DNA of 64,000 nucleotides from Blattamonas nauphoetae (GCA_033064195.1 JARBJD010000117.1:62001-126000); one strand, 5' to 3'; positions 33,557 to 44,548 are shown, counted from the first letter of the stretch. The notes: generated by a model from the sequence alone, not told the origin. A program made the numbers and translations.

Positions 33557-33604
33557 CTTGAGAATATTGTAACTAAAACAGAACGAGATGAAAACAAAGA
33601 AAAC
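33557..33604 (-). other. Possible 48-nt retained or spliced intron in gene D
   Basis: A hydrophobic run (MIVFFVFISFCFSYNILK) interrupts an otherwise ordinary beta-helix sequence. On the minus strand a GTTTTC...CTCAAG segment of 48 nt is phase 0; its removal would join FLDTNSMI to RQIWGHNTQDYLV. The donor resembles those of the better-supported introns here (GTTTGT, GTTTAT, GTTTCT). No homologous alignment pins it down, so it stays tentative. Confidence 0.3.
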
Positions 33605-34408
33605 GATCATACTGTTTGTGTCGAGAAAGACGAGATTGTTGATTTTGATGTCTGTTGGAAGTTTCGGGACGTAAGGCCACAACATAATCCCCCCACCGAA
33701 GCTCGGGGCATGACAAGACTTGAAGAGGCATCCTGTCACTGTGATGTTCCCATCCGTTTGAATCCACAGAGCTCCTCCGCCGCCATTCGGTCTCCGTCCA
33801 TCATATTGATTTGCTTCAATCCCCAACTTTTCAGGATATGCTGGACATGTTGCCATGCAAGCAGTGATGGCACAGCCACATAAAACCAATGTCGCGCTCT
33901 CTACTCCGATTGCACCGCCGCTGAAGGCAGAGCAGGACTCAAAAAGCGACCATCGGCAGACGAGTGTCCCTCCCCGCACAAACAGCGCGCCTCCGAAGCC
34001 TTCAGATGTCGACGTGCAATGGCAGTTTCGGAAGGTGTTGTTGGACAGATCGACAGTTGTGGTGAACGATTCTGGAGCTGTTGGAGCTGCATTGAGAACT
34101 CCGTGATAAAAGGTTGAATTTCGCATTGAAATAGCCACAGTTCGATCGGAATCGATCAGAGAACCTGTGTAGGTTGAGTCGCAGTGCCTGAAGATTGATG
34201 ACGTGACGAGGCTTGTATTGATGCAGTGGGGAGAAGTTGGGATGAAGGGAAGATTAGGATCGAGGAGTGAAGTGGATATGTTGAAGAATATCGATGTTGA
34301 TATGGTCAAACAAAGAGAATGGCCCGACAGAAGGAATGGTGATGCAGAGACAAGATAGGCTGCAGAAAGCGAAACAGAATTCTGGATGACTTCTGTCTGA
34401 TACAGCTA

Positions 34409-35287
34409 GACTAGTTCTGAATTGTATTTTAATTATTCAGAAATGAACATAATTGTTCAGAAATGCATTTTTATTGTTCAGAAATGAACATAATTGTTCA
34501 GAAATGTATTTTAATTATTCAAAAATGAACAGGAATTATTCATATATGAATAGAGATTTTTCTGAAATGAACAGTGATTGTTCGTAAATGAACAGTCCTT
34601 TTACATGCATATTTTTTCGACGACACGTTTTACAAGAGGTTGAAAGAACGGATGGAACTCCATTTAAATGACCACTGTCATATATCGTCAGGTAATCGCA
34701 CTGAGAGATTTTGAATTATATAAGACATATGGTTGTTCTCATCTCAGAAGAGACCTACTTACTCTCCCGGGCCATAGTTCCAAAGTTTTCTTTAATCGGG
34801 TTCAGTTCACAGGTATTTTGACAGACGAGGAGCTAAAATCTGGTTTTTTGCAAAAAAGAATTCCACCATGACAAAAATCAACCAACATCTACTCTGTCTT
34901 ACTCGTGGTTTTCATCATTTCTTATGAAAAGAGCACAAAAAATTGAACTCCAACACTGAAGGACATTGTCCAGGATAGTGCACGATAATTCCACTTCGAA
35001 AACCAATGATCATCACCGATGACGACGATGAGATCGCCTCGATATTCTCATGTTGAGTTGAAAGTCGAGAATGAATCACAAATCTGAACACAGAGAGAGG
35101 CCGTTCAATTCTGAATAATCACTGTTCATTTCAGAATAATCGCTGTTCATTTCTGAAAAATCTCTGTTCATTTGTGAACTATCATGTTCATTTCTGAACA
35201 ATTAAAATACATTTCTGAACAATTATGTTCATTTCTGAAATATTAAAATACATTTCTGAAAAATTAAAATACAATTCAGAACTAGTC
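34409..35287. mobile_element. 879-bp TIR element with repeat-rich ends, 5' of gene D
   Basis: The two ends are inverted copies beginning gactagttctgaattgtatt and flanked by TA (34407-34408 and 35288-35289), as in Tc1/mariner-type insertions. The inverted ends extend about 200 bp and consist of tandem blocks of about 20 bp resembling ttcagaaatgaacataattg. No transposase is present in the middle. An imperfect 9-bp match outside the ends (ctgatacag and ctgtaactg) leaves the target-duplication length open. It cuts the 5' part of gene D. Confidence 0.75.
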
Positions 35288-35342
35288 TACCTGTAACTGT
35301 CCGAGTGTATGAGAGGGGTCGAGACAGTCATTATGTCAGAAG

Positions 35343-36405
35343 GGTCTATTTTCAGATTGTGAAGTGTGCGAATCCACGATGACTACACACTTTCGAATTT
35401 TTTGAAATAAATCAGATAACAAAACCAAATAAGAAGTGAGATCATACGACGCATCTAAATTTCTCTTCTAACGAGCTCTAGAGTGATAAACGGTCACAAC
35501 TTTCTTCTGTCGTCATTATCTACGAACATGTAAGGTTTCTGTTTTGTTGAACTGGAAATTATCAGACAGTGAATGTTTTGATGCTGAAACTGGAGCTTGA
35601 AGGACAAACAACCAAAACACGGTGATATCCGACAATGTGATCAGATCGCAGAAAATGACTTCCCAATGTCTCGTGTGTCATTCAAAAGAATCTTATTCGA
35701 CTTTGTTCTTGTTTTTAGTGACATAACGTCCCGAGTTTATTCTCGCAAAGGATATGGTCGACTTCAGAAGTTGGTTCGAAGCAAACACGGGAACTGAATG
35801 GCGACTGACTATTGTCATGTCTGAAAATGTTGATAAAAAGGTATCAAACACGACCAAGTTGGATAAATATGTCTGGTTCCGTCTAAAAGCGAATCGCAGT
35901 GAACTGTCGATTGGAGTCTGTTTCTTTTGCGATTGACTCAGAATGGCATAGGTTGGGAGACGATTCCTGAAAACAGATAAGATTTGTGCGATTGTTTGAT
36001 TGACCATGTCCTTTGGATGAGATTGAAGATAGAAATCGCCTGATTTTGACCGGATTGGTTTGAGGAGTGTATTGTCCGAAAAAATGTGTGAAATGAGTTG
36101 TCAACACCGATGATGTGGTGTTTGGTTTGATCACTAGTTTACTTGTTGGAGATCAGGATCAAAGAATGGACTTCCTTTTCTCGCGAACCAATATTCGACG
36201 AGAGAGCTGAATTTGTGAGATATTTGATGAGAAGGTGACATAATCTGATATTTCTTAGTGGAAGACTGACTTTCTGCGATTGATAAGGTCTCAAAAGAAG
36301 ATGCAATCGAAACCAATTTTCTGAAATGGGCGAGCGAAATGAAACGAACAAGGAATGAAATGGCAAAAGAAAGGTATGAGGCGTGATCTCCTCTTCCTTC
36401 TATTG
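35343..36405. other. Unexplained 1-kb interval within the 5' part of gene D
   Basis: The beta-helix sequence on the minus strand seems to stop near 36407 (ALSSKTHQIES) and resume near 35343 (KIDPSDIMTVSTPLIHSDS). The boundaries have weak inverted similarity (cagattgagt and cagattgtga on opposite strands) but no convincing target duplication. Short open frames inside are not recognised. It may be another inserted element or a long intron. Confidence 0.3.
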
Positions 36406-36406
36406 G

Positions 36407-36862
36407 TCACGACTCAATCTGGTGCGTTTTTGAGGATAGTGCGAAGTCATCGTGGATTCGCACAAGTGTAATGGACCCACCATGTGAAAGAAGCGTCGGT
36501 TGGGTGGTGTGAGTCAGAGATATAATGGAATGAATAAGAGATAATTCACTCCCCGTCTCAATAACAGAAAGTATTTGGTTTGGCGAAGGACAAATCGTGA
36601 GTGATTCGATTCTGAGAGAAGAATTCAGAACTGTGAACATAAAATGGTCACCAGAAACTCCCACGATACTATTTGTCAATGTTCCAGATAATGACATGGA
36701 TTTGGAAAAGAGAGTGATCGAATCGCAGATGGTCGTTGGATCGTTGATTGTGATGACGTTTTCTTCCTGGGAATTTGAAGTGGTCTCAGAAAAGTATATT
36801 GATATAGTCGAATGTCGTGAGGCTAGATGGATATTTAATAATACGATCTTGAGTAGAATCAT
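36407..36862 (-). CDS. Probable N-terminal exon of gene D
   Basis: The 151-residue frame starts MILLKIVLLNIHLASRHSTI, a plausible signal peptide, and continues with strands typical of the N-terminal region of this family (SLSGTLTNSIVGVSGDHFMF, NSSLRIESLTICPSPNQ, SELSLIHSIISL), comparable in order with gene E. It ends at a TGA, but beta-helix sequence in the same orientation resumes about 1 kb downstream beyond an unexplained interval. The start codon is 77 bp from the divergent ATE1 start at 36940, so the two genes would share a very short promoter region. Confidence 0.5.
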   Translation of the reverse strand: MILLKIVLLNIHLASRHSTISIYFSETTSNSQEENVITINDPTTICDSITLFSKSMSLSGTLTNSIVGVSGDHFMFTVLNSSLRIESLTICPSPNQILSVIETGSELSLIHSIISLTHTTQPTLLSHGGSITLVRIHDDFALSSKTHQIES

Positions 36863-36939
36863 CTTGTGTGTGTCGAGGTGTGAAATGATTGAATGGGGGT
36901 TGATCTTGTCGATCGTCTCACGGCCTTCGAATTCGCTCT

Positions 36940-38788
36940 ATGGAGGCCAGAAGACCCAATCTTCCTCCGACCCCAACATTTACTGCTCCATCCCTCGAAA
37001 CAAGTTCCAATGAAACGTGCGGATACTGCAATTCGAGTAATTCTCCACGAAAAACAATATGTTTGTGCTTACCTCGTGTTTCATGACTCTCAGACCTTTT
37101 TCATGGTGGTATCTACCCTCTCCCGTATGAAGAGTTTATCACGCTCGGATATCGTCGTTCATCATCAGTACTTTATCGCCACGTCCCGTTCGCTGATTGC
37201 TGCCCAAAATTTTCAATCAGACTTCCAGTTCGCTCATTTGTCCCGTCTTCCACCCATAAAAGGGATACAAAACGGTTTATTCTTCCTCTTGTTAGGGACT
37301 TTATTTGAAAGATTGTTTCGCTATTTAGATGGAGATTGGCCGACATCAGAGAAGACTAGATGCGCTACCATTCCTCCACATTCCGAGTCAGCTGCGTCTC
37401 ACCTCGCAAACACTCGCCTTCACCCACAAATCGGAGCTGAACCAACAACGCTCCCAAAATTCATCAATCAACCCGTTGTCTTTCCTCAAACAATGAATTC
37501 TGAATGTGTAGTTACAGATATCCGCGGGAAATATCACCACTTGACCGTTACAATGAAACGTTCATCGACAACGAAAGAAGGATCCGACTTGTTCGTCAAG
37601 TATCAATGCGCGATTCATCACGATTCTCGCACCGATCCATCACTTCAGTACACATTTCGAAATTGGATGTGCAACGACCGGGCTCCACTCGTCCTTCAAC
37701 AGTTCAAAACGAAGAGCGACTCCGAAGTGGACAGTATCTTCTTTGCTGGCTCGTACCATCTCGAATTCCGGATGGATGGGACACTCTTCGCAATCAGCTC
37801 GATTGACCTTCTTCCACACTATCTCTCCTCGCTCGTGTTCATTTATGATCCAGATTGGAAGTTCGACACTTTTCTTCTCTTATTTCCAGGTTTCTCCGTC
37901 CCGGGTTCGTCTCGATGCTGTTTGAGATTGATTTAGTGCGAGCGATCCAAAGTGAGCACAATCGGCGACTTGAATATTGGACAGCTGGTGTGCACAGTTC
38001 ACATTCTCAACTCATCTTTGATTGATTTATCATCATGATCATCTCTTCTGAACGGTTATTTTTTCTGAATTTTTCCCAATTTCATCGATTCTCCTGACAT
38101 TTTCCGTCTCGACTTATATTTCCTCTCGTCTCCACTCTTCTCTCCCCCACTTCCCATCGCAGGACTCTTAGCCCCCTCAAATGACAAAATGGCAGTGAAA
38201 GACAGTGTCTCACCCTCCGAGCTGCTGTGTCCTTTCACAAACACATGGATTCCTCTCTCACTCCTCACTCCCAAAATTCAAGCGCAGGAATCGTACCTCC
38301 AGACAGTCTATGGTCCAACCCCTCCCTTAACGATCGTGGACGGTGCGATTGTCCCCCAGCAGCGACAGATACCCACACACGAGTCGGGAACACTTGTTGA
38401 TCTCTCGTGTTTCCACTTCGCGTCAGCACTGGACAATTCCACACCAAACATGACGCTGAACACCAAATGTCCTTTCTTCGAAAGTATTTTCCAGCACAAC
38501 AGACTTGATCACGAACAGCTGTTCGAAATGACAGAGAACCGCTGCTGCTTCGGATTCGAGAACTGCTACCACTCGACCCTCTCGAAAGACGTGCACGGTC
38601 TCCCCCGCAATGCCCACTGCGAGGAAAAGTGGGAAGGGCTGAATGTGAAGCTGCTGATGACGCAGGCACACCGGCGGATGATGGTGACGGAGAACGACCA
38701 GTCCAATCCTCTGATCCAGCTGCTGAAAGCTTCCTGCAACGAAAACTTGTTGAAAACATGCGCCTTTATCCTCCCACAGGATGATTAA
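36940..38788 (+). CDS. ATE1: Arginyl-tRNA-protein transferase, five exons
   Basis: The exons are 36940-37060, 37094-37274, 37312-37860, 37890-37987 and 38163-38788: 1575 nt, 524 residues, stop TAA. The introns are 33, 37, 29 and 175 nt, all GT-AG, and each join restores ATE1 sequence. ATE1 transfers arginine from Arg-tRNA to protein N-termini that begin with Asp, Glu or oxidised Cys, marking them for the N-degron pathway. Visible signatures: the N-terminal CGYC (Cys27, Cys30) and LGYRRS followed by CCPKFSIR (Cys76, Cys77), the four-cysteine set known from yeast ATE1 to matter for function and metal or Fe-S binding. There follow KYQCAIHHD, GSYHLEFRMDGTLFAISSID, LLPHYLSSLVFIYDPDWKF, then SPSELLCPFTNTWIPL, matching the C-terminal LLCPETYVWVPI block. 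Length is near the usual 500-520. No damage is seen; it is probably functional and cytosolic. The start ATG 36940 is the first in frame with exon 1. Confidence 0.95.
37061..37093 (+). other. ATE1 intron 1, 33 nt
   Basis: GTTTGTGCTT...ACTCTCAG. Removing it joins CGYCNSSNSPRKTI to YLFHGGIYPLPYEEF, matching the spacing between the CGYC motif and the GWRRSG-type motif in known ATE1 proteins. Confidence 0.85.
37275..37311 (+). other. ATE1 intron 2, 37 nt
   Basis: GTTTATTCTT...TTTGAAAG. Removal joins VPSSTHKRDTKR to LFRYLDGDW, which aligns with the conserved PSKSHKKVLKK-x-LKFL stretch of ATE1. Confidence 0.85.
37861..37889 (+). other. ATE1 intron 3, 29 nt
   Basis: GTTCGACACT...TATTTCCAG. Removal joins YDPDWK to FLRPGFVSMLFEIDLVR, aligned with [23 protein letters not shown] of other ATE1 proteins. 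At 29 nt this is among the shortest spliceosomal introns one would expect in any eukaryote. Confidence 0.9.
37988..38162 (+). other. ATE1 intron 4, 175 nt
   Basis: GTGTGCACAG...CCCATCGCAG. Removal joins LEYWTAG to LLAPSNDKMAVKDSV, aligned with [20 protein letters not shown] of other ATE1 proteins. It is much longer than the other three introns and pyrimidine-rich near the 3' end. Confidence 0.85.
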
Positions 38789-38918
38789 TGATCGTCTTGG
38801 ACGATCTGGGCTTGTTCGTTTTACTGACATTCTAGAATGATTTGAAGTGAAATATTTAAAATTGTTTTAATTGAATTATCGTCGAATTTGGAAAAAACAC
38901 TCACTCAATCAACAATTC

Positions 38919-38938
38919 ATATAAAGGTCCTGGTCAAA
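38919..38938 (+). promoter_or_regulatory. Promoter-like motif of gene C
   Basis: ATATAAAGGTCCTGGTCAAA lies 51-70 nt before the ATG at 38989, the same distance and layout as the motif of gene A: a TATA-like AAAGG box, then a GATCAA/GGTCAA box. Confidence 0.5.
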
Positions 38939-40299
38939 CCTTCTGTCCTCTGCCTCAGCTTCGTCGAACATTTCTTTGTTGAACAATCATGAGCATTCAA
39001 TTCTTCCTCCTGTTTACTGGCGTGTCAACCTCTTTTAACTCGTTGATTTCGCCACATTGCCTCTCCTCTTCTCTGAACACCAATTCAGACTTTTCTAACT
39101 CTAAACAAAATGAAACTTTGTCTATCTCGTTGCCCAAAGGAACATACATTGGGGACAACATCAATATTACACACAGATGGATAGAACTGACACGAGCACC
39201 ATCGAACGAAAATGGCAATCTGAAGACTGAACTAATTGCTTCTTCCGAGTCTGAAGTGAACCGGAATTTAGACGAAGGAATAATTCTGGACTTTGTGAGT
39301 TGCATGTTCTCGTTGACAAACTCAACACTGTCGTTGAAATGGATCGACTTTTCACTGATCGACCATTCAGCAGAAGAAAGACAGCAGAAGAACAAAGCAG
39401 AAACATCAAGACTGGCAATTGTATCGGGCAGCATGCTGACAATCTCTGAAAGCAGAATTGAAGTGTCGCCATGGACAAGTGCGATTGTGATTTCTTCATC
39501 TCCTTTGGAGGAATCAGGAAGAGAATCGTCAGTTGTGATTTCGAAGAGCTTGCTGTGGAATGATGTTGGGTCGATGCGTGGTGTTGTTGAAACATCTTCA
39601 TTTCCATCCCTTGTCGGGTCAGTTTCTGTGTCGATTGTTGGATGCTCGTTTGACTCTTCTCGGATTCTGGGAAACGACGGGATTGGCCTCTCACTGACAC
39701 GCACACCTCGACAGAATGTGGAATCGGTTGGAAGAATGTCATCGTCGCTGATTGGTTGCTCATTTGTGAACATAAGTTCAATTGGGTGTTCGCACCAGCC
39801 ACGGCTTCCGCATTTGGATCAGAAGATGTTGGGATGTGTTGTGTCGCTGACAAGTTCGCATTTGTCGGGATCGACGATTCGGGACGTGAACATTGGAGGA
39901 TCCGTTTTGTGCTCGAATTCCTCCTTCTCCTCCCTCCTCTCCTCTCCCAATGATAACGCTGAATCGCCTTCCGTCCTCCTCCCAGAAGGTCCCGCTCCGT
40001 TTGAGGACGGCAAAGAGTATATCTTTCCCTTCAACACCCTCGTCACGGCGTCCGTGTCATTCTCCCACTGCCACTTCACAGGTGCCAACTATGAATCTAA
40101 CGTTCGCCCACTCACCTTCGACGGATACCCAGGCACCGTCTCCATCCTCTCCTGCTCCTTCGAGAACATTGTCTACACCAGCACACTCCGTGAAGGTGCA
40201 CCAAAAGTGAGATTCGATGGGACGACAGGAAGGCTGAAGATGGAGATTGAGGGAAGCGTGCCGAAATTGTCACAGAAATATTCCGTTCGGATTCGTGAT

Positions 40300-41877
40300 G
40301 GTTAAGTATAGGCGCAGATCCGATTTTCGCTACACGCAGATCTGAAAAATCGGATACGCGCAGATCCAAATGGATACGCGCAGATCTGTTTTCTGTTTTG
40401 TTCTATTCGATTTTAGGTCTCGTTTTTGTTTCCGAAAACTTCAACACTGCTTTAGTTCCTCTTCAAAATATTTCGAAAGAACAAATAGAGTGAAAAGAGC
40501 TGATGATGTGGGCAGAGTGGTTCCCAAAGTTTGGCTATCTTCGTGTGGCATTTATAGACGTTGTTACGGATGAGATATCGAGAATTCTGGTTGAATCCAT
40601 GACTATGTTCCAAAGTCCGACGGTAGTGACAAAGGCCACTGGTAGCGGAGGATTTCTGCATTCGAAAGTGAAAGCGCTAAAAAATTGTGGAATGTGGGGC
40701 ATCTTTCGCATCGGACAGATCGAAAAGAGCGGAGAGAAAGCAGAATGGTGGTATGGGAGATTTGGCGTGGAGAAAGTGGTGGAGTGATGAGGTTTGTGAG
40801 TTTGATAGGTGTTCAGGTGTCCTGATCGCGTTGGTCGGGCCTGAAATAGGATCTACAGATCCATACGACGCCTTTCACGATCGATTGCGTGTCAACGATA
40901 CATAATGTCCATTTTCCTGTTGTTCGGAGGTAGAAAAGTCATTACAGAGTGGAGAGATAGTTCATCATACATATGAAAACGTGAAGGATACCAAGTGTTG
41001 AGATTGTTCGTCCCAACTGTTTCTGTCTCTGCTGCTTCATATTCACGGAAATGACAACCATTCACCAGAATCAGAACGAAATTCTGTCGAGTGTCAAGAG
41101 AACTCGTACGATCGCGATGATTCGGGGAAGTTGTCAGCATCACACTAAGCTGCTGGTAATTTGGATCAATTGTTGATCATTCCAGACTGAGATCACTCAT
41201 GAAACACTAAAATGTCTTTTCATGAGGATCGTGGAGGTTGCGCTGGATATGCAGAATTGAACCGTTGAATGGATCGTGAAATCGAAGAATCTTGTGAAAT
41301 TTAATGTGAAGAACTAGAATAAACAGCGATGGATGCCAGCGAGAGCAAGAAAAAGGGTTGTTTCTTCCCGTCGAGAGAAGATGACGATTTGAATGAAGAA
41401 AAGTGTGTTGATGATACAAAAGCGGTGGAAGGGAAGAGAAGAGCGTTGATCTTTGTGGATATTTTCAGAATCAGAGCTGATGTTGAAGAGGAAATGGAGA
41501 GCATTCAAGATGACACACAGAATGGCCTAAGACGTAACCCACGTGCAGGAAGAGGGAAACAAATGTCGGTGTGTGAGATGGAAAGACTTACTTCCCAATA
41601 TCGAGTCATACTAGGGAGTCAAACCTCGATCGAAAAAGGGCTGATGGATTGATCAACATTCTCATTTTTTCTGACTTGATACAATTCAGATTTATGAATA
41701 GTTTGTTAGAGGATGAGTGAATTGTGAACCTTCAGAGTGAAATCTCATGAAATGGCAAGGGCAAACACAAAAAAAACAAGAAATCTTTTGGATCTGCGTG
41801 TATCCATTTGGATCTGCGCGTATCCGATTTTTTAGATCTGCGCGTAGCGAAAATCTGATCTGCGCCTATACTTAACC
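40300..41877. mobile_element. 1578-bp Mutator-like (MULE-type) TIR element
   Basis: The ends share inverted repeats of about 90 bp starting ggttaagtataggcgcagat, with several cgcgcagatc-type blocks. ATTCGTGAT is duplicated exactly on both sides (40291-40299 and 41878-41886). A 9-bp duplication with long terminal repeats is typical of Mutator-like elements. The interior has short frames (40503-40787; 41329-41652 with MDASESKKKGCFFPSREDDD), none like a MULE transposase, so it is non-autonomous and may hold captured host sequence. Removal restores RIRDELDK in gene C. Confidence 0.85.
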
Positions 41878-41977
41878 ATTCGTGATGAGCTGGACAAAAG
41901 AGAAGTGGAGGGAGAGATTGAATTTGTGGATGGGGCTGGGACGTTCGTGTCGTTGTCTGGAGAGAGTCTGAAGTTCG

Positions 41978-43406
41978 GGGGCCGTCTATATCTCATCAAG
42001 CATTCCGTCTATATCTCATCAAGTTTTGATCAGACCTTTACTATGTCCCTTAATTGTCTTTTCAAATTTTCTGATGTCAGTCTTTTTCCGACTCAACACA
42101 TCATTCTTCTTTTCATTTCAGTCTATTTCTCTCAATTTTCGATATTTTTGGTGCAATAATCTCACTTCTGTTGTTTCAAACACAATACGTTGATCAAGCC
42201 ATTGATTGTTTCTTTCATCCCTCTCTCCACAACTCACAGGATCTCTCTTCGGATCATCTTGTCTCGTCGTCTCCCCTCGCTCAGACGCACAGTTCGACGA
42301 ACAGTGCCAAGCTCTTCCCTCCGACTTCGCCGCTCACCCCAACTCGAGGCTTTCATCACGCGAAGATGGCGTTTTCAGAGCAAGTTGTGGATGTGCACGT
42401 GGCTTCTGAAAGAGAAAAGGAAGACGAGGAAGAGAGACAGCGAAAAGTGGAGTCGGAGATGGAGTTTGACTTGAGAAGGAAGAAGAGTCGGTTCAGTTTT
42501 GTGGAATGGGCGAAGCAGGACGACGAGAACGAAGACGCCAAGACTGAAGCCGTTGAGAAAGAAGCAGAAGAGAAAGGTGAAGAAATGGATGGGAGACAGA
42601 ACCCCCCTTCTGCCCCAGCTTCTCCCACCATCACTCTTCTCCCGATCAACTTCAAAGCTCGCCCATCCTCGTTCGCATCAGGTTGAGTGGTGCGTGAAAA
42701 AACAAGACGAGAACAAGAAGCGACAGGACGAGCTGCCAGTGCTGAAAGAGAATCGGAACATCCGAAACAGGAGTCAACATCATCTCTCACACTTGCCCCG
42801 TCCATCACTGCACCCGACACACTCCTCACACGATCTGTGAAGCCAAAGCGAAGAAAGGAGTTCACGCGAATGACACGGAAGAAGGTGACAGGGTTGATGG
42901 AGGAGGGAAGTGTTGAGGTTCAGAAGAGACGGATGATGAACACGGGAAGAGGGAGTGCTGGATCAGCCCGACCACGCACTCCGAGGATCGCAGAATTGGA
43001 GAAGGAGGGAAGGAAAGGAGGATTGGCAGAGGGAGAGGAGAAAGCTGAAGTGAAGGAGAACAAGCTCGTTGAACCTGTGCAGACATCTCGTTTGGTGGAT
43101 GTGAATGTCTGGGTTCGGAAGAAGGAAGGGACACTGAAGAGTGTGATGGACGAAGGGAAAGACGGGGTAGATTGGGGGCGACACTTCATTTTCGTTGGAT
43201 CAAGCTTGGATGAGGAAATAAAACAATCAATGGCTTGATCAATGTTTTGGGATTGAAACTACAGAATGAAATGCTTTGCATCAAAGAATCGAATAAAACG
43301 AGAAATATACTGAGATGAAGATAATAAAGTATTAAGGGACATAGTAAAGGTCTGATCAAATCTTGATGAGATATAGACGGAATGCTTGATGAGATATAGT
43401 CGTTCC
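41978..43406. mobile_element. 1429-bp Mutator-like TIR element carrying a candidate captured gene
   Basis: CTGAAGTTCG is duplicated at 41968-41977 and 43407-43416 (9 or 10 bp, depending on where the end is drawn). The inverted ends share actatatctcatcaagcatt, a second tctatatctcatcaag block, then gatcagacctttactatgtc, about 75 bp in all. Excision restores ESLKFVTGYT in gene C. The interior carries a gene-like open frame at 42366-43238, so this resembles a Pack-MULE. Confidence 0.85.
42366..43238 (+). CDS. Candidate captured gene inside the Mutator-like element
   Basis: The frame from ATG 42366 runs to a stop at 43238 and is interrupted only by TGA at 42684-42686. A 36-nt GT-AG segment (42682-42717, GTTGAGTGG...GAACAAG) would remove this TGA in phase and fits the tiny introns of ATE1, giving about 278 residues. 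The protein is highly charged and probably partly coiled-coil or disordered: EREKEDEEERQRKVESEMEF, KKSRFSFVEWAKQDDENE, SVKPKRRKEFTRMTRKK, then a more ordered end DVNVWVRKKEGTLKSV and HFIFVGSSLDEEIKQ. I do not recognise the family. No transposase motif is present. It may be a host gene fragment carried by the element, or an accessory protein of the element. Confidence 0.5.
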
Positions 43407-44100
43407 CTGAAGTTCGTGACTGGTTACACGATCACATCGATTGTGGGAATTGTGCCCACCTCATCGTCATCTTCGATGCTGTCGAATGCTGTGCCAGTGC
43501 ATCGAGCAGCGTGGGCCTTCAATCTGGCCGCGACCCCTGACTACCTCTCATTCACAACACCCACCGGGCCAGATATCATTTTTGTTGCTCGTGGTGGGTC
43601 AGACTCGATTGCTGAGTGTGGAGGAGAAGACCTCCCGTGCACAACAGTGTGGACAGGACAGATGTGCGGAAAGGGGAAGGGAGGAGAGTGGATGTGGGTG
43701 TTGGTGCGAGGGGAGGCGGAGATGGGAGAGGGCTTCTGGATTTTGGGGAAAGTGGGGATGACGCTTTCGAGTGAGTCGTCGACACAACGCAGCCGTGTTG
43801 TGATTGGAAGATCGTCGTTCAGCTCGGAAGATGGAATTGTGTCAATCTCATCAGCAAACGTCGAAGTTCAGAATCTGAATCTGATTATGCCATCTACAGA
43901 AGAACGCTCATCGTCCGGGTGGGTGTTCGTTGTTGAATCGGAAGGGGATCTTGATGTGAGTTCGATTGAACAGTCTGGAGAGAGAGAGGTTGGGGTTGGA
44001 CTGGCAAAAATAAAGAATGGGAGAGGCCTATTCAACTCTGTTTCAGTCTCGTCAGGAAGGTTTGGTGATGGAGTTAGGATGATTGTGGGAGAAGGAAAAT

Positions 44101-44548
44101 GAGTAATTCTCAATGAAATGATGCAAATTATATATGAGCGTGGAAAAAAATCAAATTTTACAGAATTAAGATTTAGTTGTTGAGTACACATGAGAAAGAT
44201 GAATTTATAGATTTCAAGCCTGATCGCGCATGAAATGGCCTTTTTAAGATCAACACATTTTTGCATACTTTTTCTTGCAAAACAAGTTCTAAGACAGGGA
44301 AAGGATGGAAAACAACAAAAAAAGAGGTCTCCATGTGAGACAATGGAAATAAACCGTCCATTAAAGAGAAAAATGGAAAAAACGTGAGATGTTTGGGTTG
44401 ATCGAGACAACTTTAATGTTTTTTGAAAATGAAAAAAGTTCAGTAATGATGTATTTCGGTATGATAGACGAAAAAAGATGATTTTTTAGGAGAATTACTG
44501 CGTCAGGACGATTTTGTGACGCTTGGATTATTTCATTGAGAATTACAC
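44101..44548. mobile_element. 448-bp TIR element (MITE) in gene C
   Basis: The ends are gagtaattctcaatgaaat on the left and gtgtaattctcaatgaaat on the complement of the right (one mismatch). AAAT flanks both sides (44097-44100 and 44549-44552). Excision turns the apparent stop after VGEGK into VGEGKWNQISILINDFVVRD and keeps the frame into the next 35 codons. The family is not assigned; a 4-bp duplication is unusual for most common superfamilies. No coding capacity. Confidence 0.8.

Larger units (their letters stand above)
25600..34400 (-). pseudogene. Gene D: giant beta-helix protein, disrupted
   Basis: Three open stretches are one gene: 34400-29384 (about 1670 codons), 29480-26994 and 26520-25600. 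All carry beta-helix repeats with GGA-type turns and F-x-x-C strands (FGGALFVRGGTLVC, FTSCSSLRNGGALHV, GCGGALFVRLSGTG), plus repeated CG-x(n)-PC entry motifs (DAFNCGYENRKCRTVS, CGKTSDPCISL, CGSQPAPCITL). A hAT-like MITE splits QNDMDDA from TVLVVDAAS at 26499-27008. Near 29450 the frame changes within a CT run (SFSSIADSG to SPVTFTSC), consistent with slippage or a sequence error. The frame reaches a stop at the edge of the element at 34409; the real N-terminus is probably the exon at 36407-36862. No TM or kinase part follows the stop at 25600, so it would be secreted or truncated. Confidence 0.75.

Noticed and set aside
36893-37936. Single-exon 347-residue gene
   Set aside because: It runs through three ATE1 introns and reads the first two ATE1 exons in the wrong frame; the spliced model recovers all ATE1 motifs.
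38265-38830. Minus-strand frames opposite the last ATE1 exon
   Set aside because: Shadows of the ATE1 coding strand with no recognisable domain.
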